Shown: positions 25,901 to 33,521 of the stretch, in pieces
Layout: every line of letters begins with the position of its first letter
How positions within the stretch are numbered: position 1 is the stretch's first letter
DNA from: a virus
Length of the DNA stretch: 64,000 nt
IMG/VR virus record: IMGVR_UViG_3300030943_000007
Span: 17,942-81,941 of that record
Direction: 5' to 3' (one strand)
The notes under the pieces: generated by a model
Told to the model about the DNA's origin: nothing
Databases searched by the model: none
The model's input: only the letters and a program-made list of their open reading frames with translations
Position numbers and translations under genes: made by a program

Positions 25901-27318
25901 GAGAAGAAGGACTCCTGCACGGTCCTCTTGACCTTGGTCCACGCCTTGTCCATGGCGAGGATCGCCTCGACGAACTTGCGAGCCGAGGGGGAGAGCTTGG
26001 CCAGTGCGGCGGCGAGCGCGTTGTTGGCGGAGGCCCCACCACCGGAGGCCTTGGCGTCGCCCTTCTTGGCGTTGATCAGCGCGATCTGTGCGTCCCGCTG
26101 AGCCCAGATGGCATCGGTCAGGGCACGCTGGGCCATGATGACCGCCCGGTCACCCTTCATGCCCTTCTTCTTCATGTCCTTCAGGTCATCCTGAAGTTTC
26201 GCGTTGTTGTCCTTGGCCTTCTGCTCGGCGGTCTTGGCGTCCTCGACGGCTGCCTGCGCGGCCATCTTCTCGGCCTTGGTCGAGTTCGGGTCGGCCAAGA
26301 TCCGAGCGAGGTTCTTCTCCGCGTTCTCCCGCTGGGCGGTGAGGCGCTTCTCCGAGGCAGCTGCATCCTTGGCGGTCTGCTCCAGATCCTTCAGCCTCTG
26401 GAGGTAGTCCTTGCGGGCGTCGGCGAGATCCTCTTCAGCCCACTTCAGGTTCTCCGTGGCGCGGCGCAGGTTCTCCCGGGCGCGGGCGACCTTCTCGGCC
26501 TGCGAGATCTCGGCCTGTGAGCTTCCACCGCCGCCTCCGCCACCCCCACCTGAGGCTCCAGCCTTCTTCGCTGCCTTGAAGGCCGAGAACACCCCTCCGA
26601 TGCCGCTGAAGGCCACCTTGAGGGCCCCGACGATGGAGAGCAGGGAGAACAGTGCCGGGATGGCTGCGAGGGCCGCTCCGGCGACCTGACCGAGGCTGGA
26701 GGCCAGCCCGATGCCCGCGCCGCCCAGTGCGCCGATGCCTGCCACCAGAGGGTTCATCAGGGACAGCAGGCCAGCGATGATCGGGACCAACGCGATGAAA
26801 GGCGGCGTCAGCTTGGGTCGCCACTTGCCGAGCTTGTCGAAGCCGTTGTTGATCTTCTCGACCCACGGGACCGCGCGCTGCACCCCGCGCTGGAAGTTGG
26901 TCATCTTGGAGGCTGCCGGAGTCAGCGCCGCCCCGACGCGCTCGGTCTCGGTGGCCATCCTCCGCGCCTCACCAGCGTGCTTGGAGATCGTGGAGGTGGC
27001 GCTCTTGAGGACGGTGTCAGCCTTCGAGGTGGCATTCCCGAGGGCGCTCGCAGCAGCTCCACCCTCCTTGAGGACGGTGTTGTGATCCCGGTGCGCGTTG
27101 GCACTCTCGTGCACGGCGTTGGTGTCGTTGCTGATGGCCTTGGTGTGGCCCTGCGTGGCCGCTGTGGACGCCTTGGCCCCCGAGACGGACGCGGCGTTGA
27201 GGCCAGCCTCCTCGGCCTTCAGAGCCGCGATCTCAGCCTTGGCCTTGCGTGCCTCCCGGGCAACAGCGGAGAAGTCGGCAATGGCCTTGTAGATGACCCG
27301 AGTCTCGTTCTCAGCCAT
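22903..27318 (-). CDS. Tape measure protein
   Basis: A 1,471-residue protein setting tail length. Residues 1-130 are coiled coil and residues ~160-240 contain hydrophobic segments (PFIALVPIIAGLLSLMNPLVAGIGALGGAGIGLASSLG). A long Lys/Ala-rich coiled coil follows. Residues ~1000-1330 hold about nine ~30-residue Trp-rich repeats of the form W(F)..IG.AWT.FW..TFP.W. Two of them come from an exact 90-base DNA duplication (24061-24240). A short Gly/Pro-rich C-terminus follows. The chaperone genes upstream and Dit downstream confirm the assignment. Confidence 0.95.
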   Translation of the reverse strand: MAENETRVIYKAIADFSAVAREARKAKAEIAALKAEEAGLNAASVSGAKASTAATQGHTKAISNDTNAVHESANAHRDHNTVLKEGGAAASALGNATSKADTVLKSATSTISKHAGEARRMATETERVGAALTPAASKMTNFQRGVQRAVPWVEKINNGFDKLGKWRPKLTPPFIALVPIIAGLLSLMNPLVAGIGALGGAGIGLASSLGQVAGAALAAIPALFSLLSIVGALKVAFSGIGGVFSAFKAAKKAGASGGGGGGGGGSSQAEISQAEKVARARENLRRATENLKWAEEDLADARKDYLQRLKDLEQTAKDAAASEKRLTAQRENAEKNLARILADPNSTKAEKMAAQAAVEDAKTAEQKAKDNNAKLQDDLKDMKKKGMKGDRAVIMAQRALTDAIWAQRDAQIALINAKKGDAKASGGGASANNALAAALAKLSPSARKFVEAILAMDKAWTKVKRTVQESFFSKIVNDTGKLRSMLPTIQSLLSDTAGALGDVAHEFIGMISSPEWKSDLILLGKQNVPLIHAIGGGLNVLWGVFKDLTVIAMPFLIELAKGFKKGAENIAAMVKEARKSGSLSKWLMGDKETGSKGVLGTLRQWWQIIKNIAKTLFNFAKAAEAFGGWITDGIQKTTEGWLASSEAATKKGSPFKKWLEDIKPLLSEISRMFGTFFKWFGKQAADPKNIKQMTEIFKKITDDLGPKLASLFDALSKANIGPKFVDSLIKIVDLITTLVDGPGTAVFFDTLNGLLDILLTVIKMPVIGPVLQMLIGAAAAIGAMSFVAKFTGLENLIGWLIKLYKTGGILKFFESLKTVLMKLFGITGKRYTGLSFIKAMFYGIADGAKFLFGKLGKLFGLFKGLPKLLSGLKGFKWLGSLLDGFKVLLSGGGLKGFSTLIKGFGSLKGFASILKGAGGPLAAIASILGTIVGDVISNNAPEGKDGSGQRLGGNTLSGAATGAGIGGSVGLLFGGIGAVPGAIIGGLIGALVGFFGSAKEDIDQFFTDFVKGWNEFWGTTLPKWWNDLTGGISKWFGDFGKLWDEYWGVQVPKFWNDLTGGISKWFGDFGKLWDEYWGVQVPKFWNDLGAGATKWFDDLGTSWTDFWTKTFPYWAGYALGATVKWFEGIGPAWTTFWTETFPKWVTSATLAVGQWFAGIGAAWTTFWTVTFPLWVTQASAAVTQWFAGIGVAWTTFWTVTFPAWISSASAAVRSWISSIGPAWNNFWAVTFPKWLANAKAQIQKWVSGIGPMWDKFWNVTLPGFGRDLAKIATDFVDSVSTAWGRWWDGVKNTIGKWWTDFWGNAGAGFGAGHGDGTQTPHNGGEIHRAGGGGVPGHGNSDTVAARLTPGEFVVRKGIVDRVGIDNLVKLNSGVMSYAQLLAAAASSSRKPKDGGSQLVFNGGGLVPTMAPTNSPGGGRGPSFGGGGNTTVNSVTFGDVIIQNPVPERATNSLTTKTQQLAHLGLNAGDFK
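24061..24240 (-). repeat. Exact 90-bp tandem duplication
   Basis: Bases 24061-24150 are repeated identically at 24151-24240. In frame, this doubles a 30-residue Trp-rich unit (KFWNDLTGGISKWFGDFGKL and onward) of the tape measure protein. The neighbouring units are diverged, so this copy is recent. Confidence 0.95.
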
Positions 27319-27336
27319 TGCCCACCTCCTTTGTGC

Positions 27337-27891
27337 CTAGAGCATCTTTCCCCGCTGGTCGAGGCCCCCTACCATGCCCCGGAGCCTCTCGAAGGACCCG
27401 TTGCTGTTCTTCGCTAGTGCCCGAGCGATGGCCTCGTTCGGATCGATGTCAGGTGCCTTGCCGTTCTCTGTCGGAACAGAGGGTGAGGTCTGCCTGTCGG
27501 GAGTGGCCCCGAGCATTGCGGCCTCGATGTCGTCGTACGCGAGGGACCCTGCCTGAGCCAGAGGCTCCTTCTTGTCCTTCGCATCCGCCATGTATCCGTT
27601 GACGATGAACCCCGCGAGGTTCCGTGCCAGCCATGAGAAGCGGCCATCCTCATCTCGTTTCTGGAAGAAGCGCCGCTGCTGGATGGCTGCGGTGATCTGC
27701 CGGAAGCGTGCGAGGGGAAGCTCCCAGATGACCTCGTCGGCCCAGCCGTACTCCGCCGACACGAGGTCGAAGGCAGCTGAGAACCCACCGAGGAGGCCAT
27801 CGGGGTCTAGGACCGCGAGCTTCTCTTCGAGGATGCGCCCTGCTTCGCGACTGCGCTCGTCTGCTGGACCTTCAGCAGAAGAGCTAGACGT
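27337..27891 (-). CDS. Tail assembly chaperone, frameshifted extension (T)
   Basis: The -1 frame is open from the slippery site at 27891-27897 to the stop at 27337 and adds about 184 residues (TSSSAEGPADERSREAGRIL ... SAEYGWADEVIWELPLARFRQI ... LDQRGKML). It is made as a fusion to the upstream chaperone. The segment from the internal ATG at 27762 looks like the conserved T part. The G/GT arrangement is universal in siphophages before the tape measure gene. Independent initiation at 27762 is unlikely to be the main product. Confidence 0.8.
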   Translation of the reverse strand, partial: TSSSSAEGPADERSREAGRILEEKLAVLDPDGLLGGFSAAFDLVSAEYGWADEVIWELPLARFRQITAAIQQRRFFQKRDEDGRFSWLARNLAGFIVNGYMADAKDKKEPLAQAGSLAYDDIEAAMLGATPDRQTSPSVPTENGKAPDIDPNEAIARALAKNSNGSFERLRGMVGGLDQRGKML

Positions 27892-28340
27892 TTTCCCAGT
27901 GCCACGATGTGGGGTGCCTCGACCTTGATGATCTGCTCCAAGATGGTGACGAGGTCATCGATCTCCGGGTCAACCAGCTCCAGACGAAGCTCGGCTTCGG
28001 CCTGCTCGTTCTCGGCCTTCTCGATGGCAGTCAGGCGGGCCCCGTCGTGGAGACCTGCCGGGAAGACCATCCGGTTGATGAACTCGACGGCCTCGTCCTC
28101 CGCCTCCGGGATGGCGATGATGACCGCCCCCAGCAGCTGGCCGGTGAACGCCTCGGTGGAGGTGTTCGGGTCGAAGCTCAGGGTGGGCAAGACCTCCGAT
28201 GCGCCTCGGGTGAGGATCTTCAGCAGGGACATCAGGGCCCGCGTCTTGAGACGCTCGACCTTGATCTGGGTGCCGGACACCAAAGCCACCGGGGTTGCCT
28301 CCGGTGCCAAGGTGTCGATGTCAGTGTTTCCGGTCGTCAT
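27807..28340 (-). CDS. Tail assembly chaperone (G)
   Basis: A 177-residue acidic helical protein (DDLVTILEQIIKVEAPHIVALGKR). It carries the -1 slip site GGGAAAA at codons 149-150 and ends in the zero frame at 27807. Its position, between the major tail protein and the tape measure gene, and its frameshift identify it. It and its longer fusion coat the tape measure protein during tail assembly. Confidence 0.85.
   Translation of the reverse strand: MTTGNTDIDTLAPEATPVALVSGTQIKVERLKTRALMSLLKILTRGASEVLPTLSFDPNTSTEAFTGQLLGAVIIAIPEAEDEAVEFINRMVFPAGLHDGARLTAIEKAENEQAEAELRLELVDPEIDDLVTILEQIIKVEAPHIVALGKRLALLLKVQQTSAVAKQGASSKRSSRS
27891..27897 (-). promoter_or_regulatory. Programmed -1 frameshift heptamer
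   Basis: On the minus strand the sequence is GGGAAAA, read in the zero frame as G GGA AAA within VALGKR. It is a canonical X XXY YYZ slippery heptamer. A -1 slip enters the frame that stays open to 27337. Confidence 0.85.
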
Positions 28341-28385
28341 GCGACTCTCTCTCCTACTTAGTTGTTTTTGGAATCAGCTCCAGCG

Positions 28386-28964
28386 TCAGAGCGGACGGCT
28401 CAGCAGGTGTCCGATGCGCTTGGTCGGCTGGCCGGTGCGGCTGTCGAGGACCGGGTTGCCCTTCTCGTCGGTCGAGGAGAACAGTGCGGAACCGTTGTAG
28501 TTCAGCAGCAGGCCTTCCTTGTACGACGGGCCGTCAAAGCTGAAGGGCTGGAACTGGACCTTGTAGAGCACGAAGTCCAGCAGGCGCACGACACCGTCGG
28601 CGTCCTTGGACGGCACCCGCACGACCATCGGTCGCGGCTTGGTGTTCATCGTGTTCTCTTCCCACAGGGGGAGAGTGAAGGTCTGGTTCGCGCCCGTGCC
28701 GGAGCTGGCCACGACCGAGCCGGAGATCAGCGACAGGGTCTGGAACGGGATGTAGCCGCCCTGCACCGTCACGTTGACCTTGTTGGCCCAGTACCACGTC
28801 GACAGGATGGTGTCGTCGCCGGTGTTGTCGTAGCTGTCCTGATCAAGCTCCATGGAGCCAGACCGGATGCCGTAGATGTCACCAAACTCCTCTTCGAGAC
28901 CGGTGGCCCCGTCAAGGATGGCGGCGTGAGAGATGCTGAAACCCTCAACTGTCGGGTTGCCCAT
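28386..28964 (-). CDS. Major tail protein
   Basis: A 192-residue beta-rich protein (GFSISHAAILDGATGLEEEFGDIYGIRSGSMELDQDSYDNTGDD) in the standard place before the chaperone pair. It has its own late-motif promoter (29018-29034) and a strong GAAGGAGAT ribosome site, as expected for an abundant tube subunit. Confidence 0.8.
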   Translation of the reverse strand: MGNPTVEGFSISHAAILDGATGLEEEFGDIYGIRSGSMELDQDSYDNTGDDTILSTWYWANKVNVTVQGGYIPFQTLSLISGSVVASSGTGANQTFTLPLWEENTMNTKPRPMVVRVPSKDADGVVRLLDFVLYKVQFQPFSFDGPSYKEGLLLNYNGSALFSSTDEKGNPVLDSRTGQPTKRIGHLLSRPL

Positions 28965-29017
28965 GGTCGATCTCCTTCAGAACGAGTTGGCAAGTGAACA
29001 GGTTCGAGTTCTTGCCT

Positions 29018-29034
29018 ACCTCTGAAGATCGGCC
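29018..29034 (-). promoter_or_regulatory. Late-motif promoter for major tail protein
   Basis: The minus strand reads GGCCGATCTTCAGAGGT. The predicted start is the A at 29017, giving a ~53-nt leader. Confidence 0.6.
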
Positions 29035-29035
29035 T

Positions 29036-29050
29036 CAGCCCTCAGGGCTG
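29036..29050 (-). terminator. Hairpin at end of zinc-ribbon gene
   Basis: CAGCCCT, one base, AGGGCTG forms a 7-bp stem overlapping the stop codon at 29042 and lying just before a late-motif promoter. A transcript-end or processing role is inferred; there is no long U-run. Confidence 0.4.
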
Positions 29051-29266
29051 GTAGACGGCCTCCGACTCCACCAGATCGCCGATCAGGTTGAACCGGTGGA
29101 GCACTCGCAGCACCGGCTTCCCCTCCCGCCGCATGGTCTTCTTGCAGTCATCACAGGACAGCTCCACGAGGTTGCCGTCCACGATCTTGGGGTGTCCTCC
29201 GGCCACAACGGTCTTGGCCAGCAGGCGGCGTGGTCCCACTGGGCAGCGAAGCTCAACGATCTGCAT
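29042..29266 (-). CDS. Small Com-like zinc-ribbon protein
   Basis: A 74-residue protein with MQIVELRCPVGPRRLLAK followed by LVELSCDDCKK. The layout resembles Mu Com-type zinc ribbons (C..C, LLAK, then C..C), though the first knuckle reads CPVGPRR with only one Cys. It overlaps the glycosyltransferase above by 14 bases. The role is unknown; Com regulates translation of a neighbouring DNA-modification gene in Mu. Confidence 0.65.
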   Translation of the reverse strand: MQIVELRCPVGPRRLLAKTVVAGGHPKIVDGNLVELSCDDCKKTMRREGKPVLRVLHRFNLIGDLVESEAVYQP

Positions 29267-30413
29267 GTTCGCTTCTCGCGATCTGGGCCAAGGTCCACAG
29301 GCGTTCGCCCTGAGCGGCGGGGAGGTTGTCCTTGAGCTTCAGGAAGAGCTTCGCCACGACGGCATCCCAGCTGTGTGCCTGCGGGATGATGCGGGCAGCC
29401 AGCTCGCCCTTCTCGTGGGCCTCGTTGCGGTGCTGGAAGACGTGGATCATCAGCCGGGCGAGGTCTTCGATGGACGCCCGAGCGTTGAACGTTTCTGGAA
29501 AATCAGAGCTGACCGGCTCCAGCGTGTAGGCCAGCGGGTAGGAGTAGGCAGGGTCGAGCCACTGGGTGTGGCCTGCCCAGTTGGTGGCGATGACCGTGCC
29601 TCCGGTGCTCATGAACTCCAGCGCCGGGACGTTCTTGCCCTCACCCCGGGACGGGGCCAGCAGGCAGTGCTGGACCTTGTAGAACTGGCGGACCACCTCG
29701 GTCGGCCAGATGTCGTAGAAGATCCGCAGGGAGGAGAACTCGTCACCGGTCTCCGGGTCGATGTCCCGGTACAGGTCCTCGATCTTGTGGTGCAGGCCGG
29801 GGGCAGTGGTCTTCAGGCTGAGCCGGGCCCAGCGCCAGAACTCCGCGTCCATGGTGCGCGCGAGCCGGAACGCCTCGATGGTGCGGAAGGGATCCTTGCG
29901 CTCGCTGAGCACACCGATCTGGGCGAAGTGGAACTCCTTGGTGTCCCACTCCCGGTCGAACATGTGGGGCCACTCGGCGGGGTCGAAGCCGCCCTGAAGG
30001 ACGAACAGCGGGCCGTCGAAGTAGGGCCGGAAGCAGTCCGGGTCGACGTCGGAGTAGCCGATGAAGGCGTCGAAGTTCTTCAGCCGCTTGCGCAGGTCCT
30101 TGCGAGACTTCTTGGCGAGGTTGAGCAGGTTGGAGTACTCCCACATGGTCCATGCGACCTTGACCGCTGCGTGGGGTACGACCTCGTCGGGGCACTGGAG
30201 GTTGGCCGGGTCGACGTGGTTGATGTAGAGGTCGAACGGAGCGGCCAGCTCCTTGGTCAGCAGGTTGGCCACGTCCTGCGGGAGGGGGGCGTCCACTGAG
30301 GTGGCCTGTAGGTAGACGTCGGCTCCGGCGCGCATCAATGCCTGCGCCAGTCCGATCCCATCGTTGCCATAGCCGGAGTACCGACTCATCGGTGTGCGGA
30401 GCAACACCTTCAT
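29253..30413 (-). CDS. Glycosyltransferase (GT4-like, GT-B fold)
   Basis: A 386-residue protein starting MKVLLRTPMSRYSGYGNDGIGLAQAL, with a Gly-rich loop near residue 15, IGVLSERKDPFRTIEAF (about 190) and the GT4 donor-site pattern LLAPSRGEGKNVPALEFMSTGGTVIATNWAG (about 275-305). GT4 enzymes retain the sugar's configuration and use nucleotide sugars. It sits inside the head-tail module with an AAGGAGGT ribosome site. Glycosylation of virion proteins is plausible, as shown for other actinophages. Confidence 0.85.
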   Translation of the reverse strand: MKVLLRTPMSRYSGYGNDGIGLAQALMRAGADVYLQATSVDAPLPQDVANLLTKELAAPFDLYINHVDPANLQCPDEVVPHAAVKVAWTMWEYSNLLNLAKKSRKDLRKRLKNFDAFIGYSDVDPDCFRPYFDGPLFVLQGGFDPAEWPHMFDREWDTKEFHFAQIGVLSERKDPFRTIEAFRLARTMDAEFWRWARLSLKTTAPGLHHKIEDLYRDIDPETGDEFSSLRIFYDIWPTEVVRQFYKVQHCLLAPSRGEGKNVPALEFMSTGGTVIATNWAGHTQWLDPAYSYPLAYTLEPVSSDFPETFNARASIEDLARLMIHVFQHRNEAHEKGELAARIIPQAHSWDAVVAKLFLKLKDNLPAAQGERLWTLAQIARSEHADR

Positions 30414-30449
30414 CTTGGACCTCCTTGGGTCTCTCTTTTTGGAAACTGC

Positions 30450-30959
30450 TTAGGGTACGTTCACGCCGTAGGTCATGCGGCCCATGTAGGCCCCGTCGGT
30501 GTCCCGGATGGGAGACAGGGTGGGTCCGTCCACGCGGTGGCTCCCAGCGACCACCACGCCCGTCTTGGAGGCCACCTGATCGGTGGTGCCCCAGATGTAT
30601 GGCATCCCCTGCCGGGTGCCTGCGTCGGTGAGGTGCAGGTGCTTGTCGAGGAGCTTCTGGATGCGCTCGATCTTGGACTTGGCGTCGTTGACCTTGACCG
30701 AGCGGTCCTCGTTGCGGGTGGGGTCGGCCCAGATGTCGATGTAGACCCGGGGGAAGCGCATCGTGTTGTGGTCGTTGGGGGACGTCCACGTGCCGTCCTC
30801 ATTGATCACGAGCAGGCACTTGCCGGTGTTCTCCACCTTCACGTTGATCGGGTTCTCGTCGAAGATCCACGTGTCCCAGCTGATCGAGCGGCCCAGCAGC
30901 TCCCGCAGCCCAGCGTCCTGCGCGAGGTAGTTGCGGATGGCCAGAGAGAGGTCGGTCAT
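30450..30959 (-). CDS. Tail terminator / head-tail joining protein
   Basis: A 169-residue protein from ATG 30959 (MTDLSLAIRNYLAQDAGLRELLG). Its position directly after the gp10-like gene (interrupted by the endonuclease) and before the tail genes fits a tail terminator. The region VYIDIWADPTRNED fits the family's central strand. The ATG overlaps the endonuclease stop as ATGA and uses a GGAAGGA ribosome site duplicated from the upstream junction. Confidence 0.65.
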   Translation of the reverse strand: MTDLSLAIRNYLAQDAGLRELLGRSISWDTWIFDENPINVKVENTGKCLLVINEDGTWTSPNDHNTMRFPRVYIDIWADPTRNEDRSVKVNDAKSKIERIQKLLDKHLHLTDAGTRQGMPYIWGTTDQVASKTGVVVAGSHRVDGPTLSPIRDTDGAYMGRMTYGVNVP

Positions 30960-31441
30960 TTCCGGAGTCCTTCCAAGTATCGGAGCGCGGACTGAATCCT
31001 GCTCACTGAGTCCCGGAAAGCCCCCAGTCCGGTATTGCACGAGTAGCACAGTAGGCCTCGAACACAGGCCCCACAGGAACGCTCTCCGGGGCAACAGGAA
31101 TGGTCATGATCTACTGCCAACCGACGGGGAAGGCCGGTCTTCTGGTGGACGGCTGTCTCCGGCTCCTTACAGACCGCACAGCACCCGTTCTGGGATTCGA
31201 GCAGCGCGTCGTACTGGGCAGGGGTGAGGCCGTACTTGGAGAGCAGGTGGTATCCGTGGAGGTAGTCAGGGTTGCCCCTGCGCCACTTGGCATGAGTCTC
31301 CGCCGTGGCCTCTCGCGTGCTCTCGTACTGAGCCGATGACCTCCTGTTGCAACAGCTGATGCACTCAGCTCGGTAGCCCTTGCGGTACTTGTAGAACTCG
31401 GTCAGGTCCTTGACCGCACCACACATGGTGCAGCGCTTCAC
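30956..31441 (-). CDS. Recombination endonuclease VII-like homing endonuclease
   Basis: A 161-residue protein from GTG 31441 (VKRCTMCGAVKDLTEFY). It has N-terminal zinc knuckles (C4, C7, C28, C31), then the endonuclease VII core CCAVC, RLAVDHDHSCC and CVRGLLCYSCNTGLG. The last residues, LEGLRK, copy the end of the upstream gene. It overlaps both neighbours by 4 bases and is bracketed by a 16-bp direct repeat (30960-30975, 31442-31457), so it looks like an inserted mobile gene that kept both junctions working. Confidence 0.85.
   Translation of the reverse strand: MKRCTMCGAVKDLTEFYKYRKGYRAECISCCNRRSSAQYESTREATAETHAKWRRGNPDYLHGYHLLSKYGLTPAQYDALLESQNGCCAVCKEPETAVHQKTGLPRRLAVDHDHSCCPGERSCGACVRGLLCYSCNTGLGAFRDSVSRIQSALRYLEGLRK
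30960..30975. repeat. Direct repeat copy, downstream flank of endonuclease VII-like gene
   Basis: TTCCGGAGTCCTTCCA on the plus strand, identical to 31442-31457. On the minus strand it encodes the C-terminal LEGLRK and the ribosome site for the next gene. Confidence 0.9.
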
Positions 31442-31815
31442 TTCCGGAGTCCTTCCAGCATCGCTTCCACCCACAGGGGGTGCAAGTCAGCCAATGGTCT
31501 CATAAAGTCGTGGTCGCCACGGGCTGCGGACTTCCCCACCCAGTGGGTGCCCCGGCGCTTCTCGTAGATGGCGTAGTCGACCGGGCCAGCTCCGCCGTAC
31601 TGGATCTCACCCTCCCACGTCTCTCCGCCTCCTGAGACTGAGATCTTGCCGGACGCCTTCAGGGCTCCGGACTCCACGTGGACAGCGGCCTGAGTCTGGG
31701 CGAAGCCGAAGTCGAGCACAGCGTGCAGTGCCGCCTTGGCCTTCATGGTGGGCATCATCATGAGGCGGTCCAGCTCGCGCTCCACGTCGGACCAGTCGGT
31801 GGTGACCTCGATCAT
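31438..31815 (-). CDS. HK97 gp10-like tail completion protein
   Basis: A 125-residue protein. The pattern ALHAVLDFGFAQTQAAVHVESGALKASGKI followed by GPVDYAIYEKRRGTHWVG is typical of gp10-family head-tail proteins, and position supports it. The C-terminus LEGLRK and stop are duplicated in the downstream endonuclease. Confidence 0.8.
   Translation of the reverse strand: MIEVTTDWSDVERELDRLMMMPTMKAKAALHAVLDFGFAQTQAAVHVESGALKASGKISVSGGGETWEGEIQYGGAGPVDYAIYEKRRGTHWVGKSAARGDHDFMRPLADLHPLWVEAMLEGLRK
31442..31457. repeat. Direct repeat copy, upstream flank of endonuclease VII-like gene
   Basis: Same 16 bases as 30960-30975, at the end of the gp10-like gene. The flanking bases are also similar (CGATGCT against CGATACTT on the minus strand). 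Confidence 0.9.
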
Positions 31816-32264
31816 GGGACGAAGTCCTCAATGGGCTCTTCGGACGGCCAGTTCTCGCCGGTCAGCTCCTGACCGGTCTCGATGATCTGGACCTCGATGT
31901 GGTGCCTGTCGGCGAAGGCCACGACCTCGTCAGGGATCGAGCGGATCTCGAAGGTGCCAGCCACCGGGATCGCTCCGCGCTCGTTGGGGATGGTCACGAT
32001 GCGGTCCCCGGCCCTGATGGGGGCGTAGGGGCCTGTGAGCATCACGCCCACCCGGTCGGGTGCCTTGCCCGCGACCATGGCAGGGAGTGCGTCCTTGCCC
32101 TCGCGGATGAAGTTCATGTCGAGTCGGCACCGCAGGAACTGGAGAGCGTCGTTGATCGCCGGGTCCGGGTCGGTGGCCTGCGAGTAGGCCATGGTGGCGA
32201 CACCGTCGTCAACGGTCAGCGTGAGTCGCTCGACCCGCACTGCGGAGTTGAACAGGTGCTCCAC
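31812..32264 (-). CDS. Head-tail stopper/connector protein
   Basis: A 150-residue beta-rich protein (MEHLFNSAVRVERLTLTVDDGVATMAYSQ; AGDRIVTIPNERGAIPVAGTFEIRSIPDEV) in the usual slot between adaptor and gp10-like genes. It overlaps the next gene by 4 bases. The assignment is positional plus a fit to stopper-type small beta barrels. Confidence 0.65.
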   Translation of the reverse strand: MEHLFNSAVRVERLTLTVDDGVATMAYSQATDPDPAINDALQFLRCRLDMNFIREGKDALPAMVAGKAPDRVGVMLTGPYAPIRAGDRIVTIPNERGAIPVAGTFEIRSIPDEVVAFADRHHIEVQIIETGQELTGENWPSEEPIEDFVP

Positions 32265-32268
32265 GTCG

Positions 32269-32808
32269 TCACACCCCTTCGACGATCACCAAGGCGTTGG
32301 GGTCCCAGCCGAAGGTGGTCGAGAGGCGGCGGTCCACGGGGGACAGGTACTCCACGTTTCCGGAAAGGTGTCCGGCGATGAAGGTGCCGTCGTGCTCGAA
32401 CATCTCGATGCCGCCCCGCTGGAAGTCCCCGCTCGCGCGGTCACAGACCGACAGCTGGCCGACGGCCATGTCGAACCACATGATGCCGGTCTCCAGCCCC
32501 TTCTGGGCAGCCTGAGCCACCTTCGAGTAGGAGTAGGAGCCGATGGACTCGGAGTTGAACGGGGAGGCCTTGGCAGCCTGATACGGAGCGGAGAGGTGGA
32601 TGGCGTCGGCCATGGAGATGATCGCGAAGTCAACCAGCTGCTGCTGGTCAGCCGTCAGCAGCTCGGGGTCGAAGATGCAGGTCCCGATCTTGAACAGCAG
32701 CATGGCCTGAGGGATGGCGGAGGAGGCGATGAACGTTTCAGGAAATGAGGCTGCGGGCCTGCCTGTGAACGCCGCGATCATCTCCCGGTCGTAGGTCTTG
32801 TATGCCAT
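32269..32808 (-). CDS. Head-tail adaptor protein
   Basis: A 179-residue helical protein (MAYKTYDREMIAAFTGRPAASFPETFIASSAIPQAMLLFKIGTCI) placed as the gp6/gp15-type adaptor that docks under the portal. A palindrome copy (32735-32746) lies in the SFPET codons. Confidence 0.6.
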   Translation of the reverse strand: MAYKTYDREMIAAFTGRPAASFPETFIASSAIPQAMLLFKIGTCIFDPELLTADQQQLVDFAIISMADAIHLSAPYQAAKASPFNSESIGSYSYSKVAQAAQKGLETGIMWFDMAVGQLSVCDRASGDFQRGGIEMFEHDGTFIAGHLSGNVEYLSPVDRRLSTTFGWDPNALVIVEGV

Positions 32809-32826
32809 CCCTCAGGTTCCCTTCTG

Positions 32827-33429
32827 TCAGGCTCGCGGCAGCGGGACTGCCCGGCCACGCCGAGCATCCTGAGCGACCATGTCGTCATCGAACGTCTCGC
32901 CGGGGAAGGCCACGAACGGCCCCGGGCTGAAGTAGTGCTTGCCCCAGCGGCGGATCTGGGCGTTGGGGTCGTTGGCGAGATCGAGCCACGACTTGCCGGT
33001 GCGGTCCTGCGTGCGCTTGAAGGCGTCGCCGCCGATCTCGAACTCCAGCTCCTGACCCCGGTACCAGTTCTCGCCGAAGGCCACGAAGCCGTCGTAGACG
33101 AAGTGGATCACGAACTTCTCGCCGTCCCCGGCCTTGGCGTACTGGGTCGGGGAGTTCTCAGCGATGATGGCGTTGCGCTTGGCCATCTTGTCCTCAAGCT
33201 CCTTGATCCGGAGCTGAGCTGCGGTCAGCTCGACCGGCTCTTCCACGACGTCGAAGGAAGGCATCGGGGCGGAGAGCATGGCCTCCAGCTCGCGGATGCG
33301 GGCCTCTTCCGGGTCCTCGGGAGCCGTGTCTGCCGGTGCCTCAGTGACCGGCGTGTCGTCGGCTGTGAGGTCGAGCAGGTCGTCGAAGTTGTCCACCAGT
33401 GCGTCCGTTGGCTTCTTGGGGTCAGCCAT
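32827..33429 (-). CDS. Hypothetical virion-module protein with disordered N-terminus
   Basis: A 200-residue protein from ATG 33429 (MADPKKPTDALVDNFDDLLD). Residues 1-75 are acidic and Pro-rich, 75-110 form a short coiled coil, and 115-200 are a compact beta-like domain (KFVIHFVYDGFVAFGENWYRGQELEFEIGGDAF). A late-motif promoter at 33451-33467 precedes it with a ~21-nt leader. Its place before the connectors suggests a head or connector component. Confidence 0.7.
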   Translation of the reverse strand: MADPKKPTDALVDNFDDLLDLTADDTPVTEAPADTAPEDPEEARIRELEAMLSAPMPSFDVVEEPVELTAAQLRIKELEDKMAKRNAIIAENSPTQYAKAGDGEKFVIHFVYDGFVAFGENWYRGQELEFEIGGDAFKRTQDRTGKSWLDLANDPNAQIRRWGKHYFSPGPFVAFPGETFDDDMVAQDARRGRAVPLPRA

Positions 33430-33450
33430 TGTTGTTGCCCTCCCGGGGTC

Positions 33451-33467
33451 TCTATTGAAGATCGGCC
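33451..33467 (-). promoter_or_regulatory. Late-motif promoter
   Basis: The minus strand reads GGCCGATCTTCAATAGA, with a predicted start at G 33450, upstream of the gene starting at 33429. Confidence 0.6.
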
Positions 33468-33521
33468 TGTAACCGCTTGGGACAATGGTACCGGAGTCCC
33501 TACCTTGGCGCACACAGCGAC

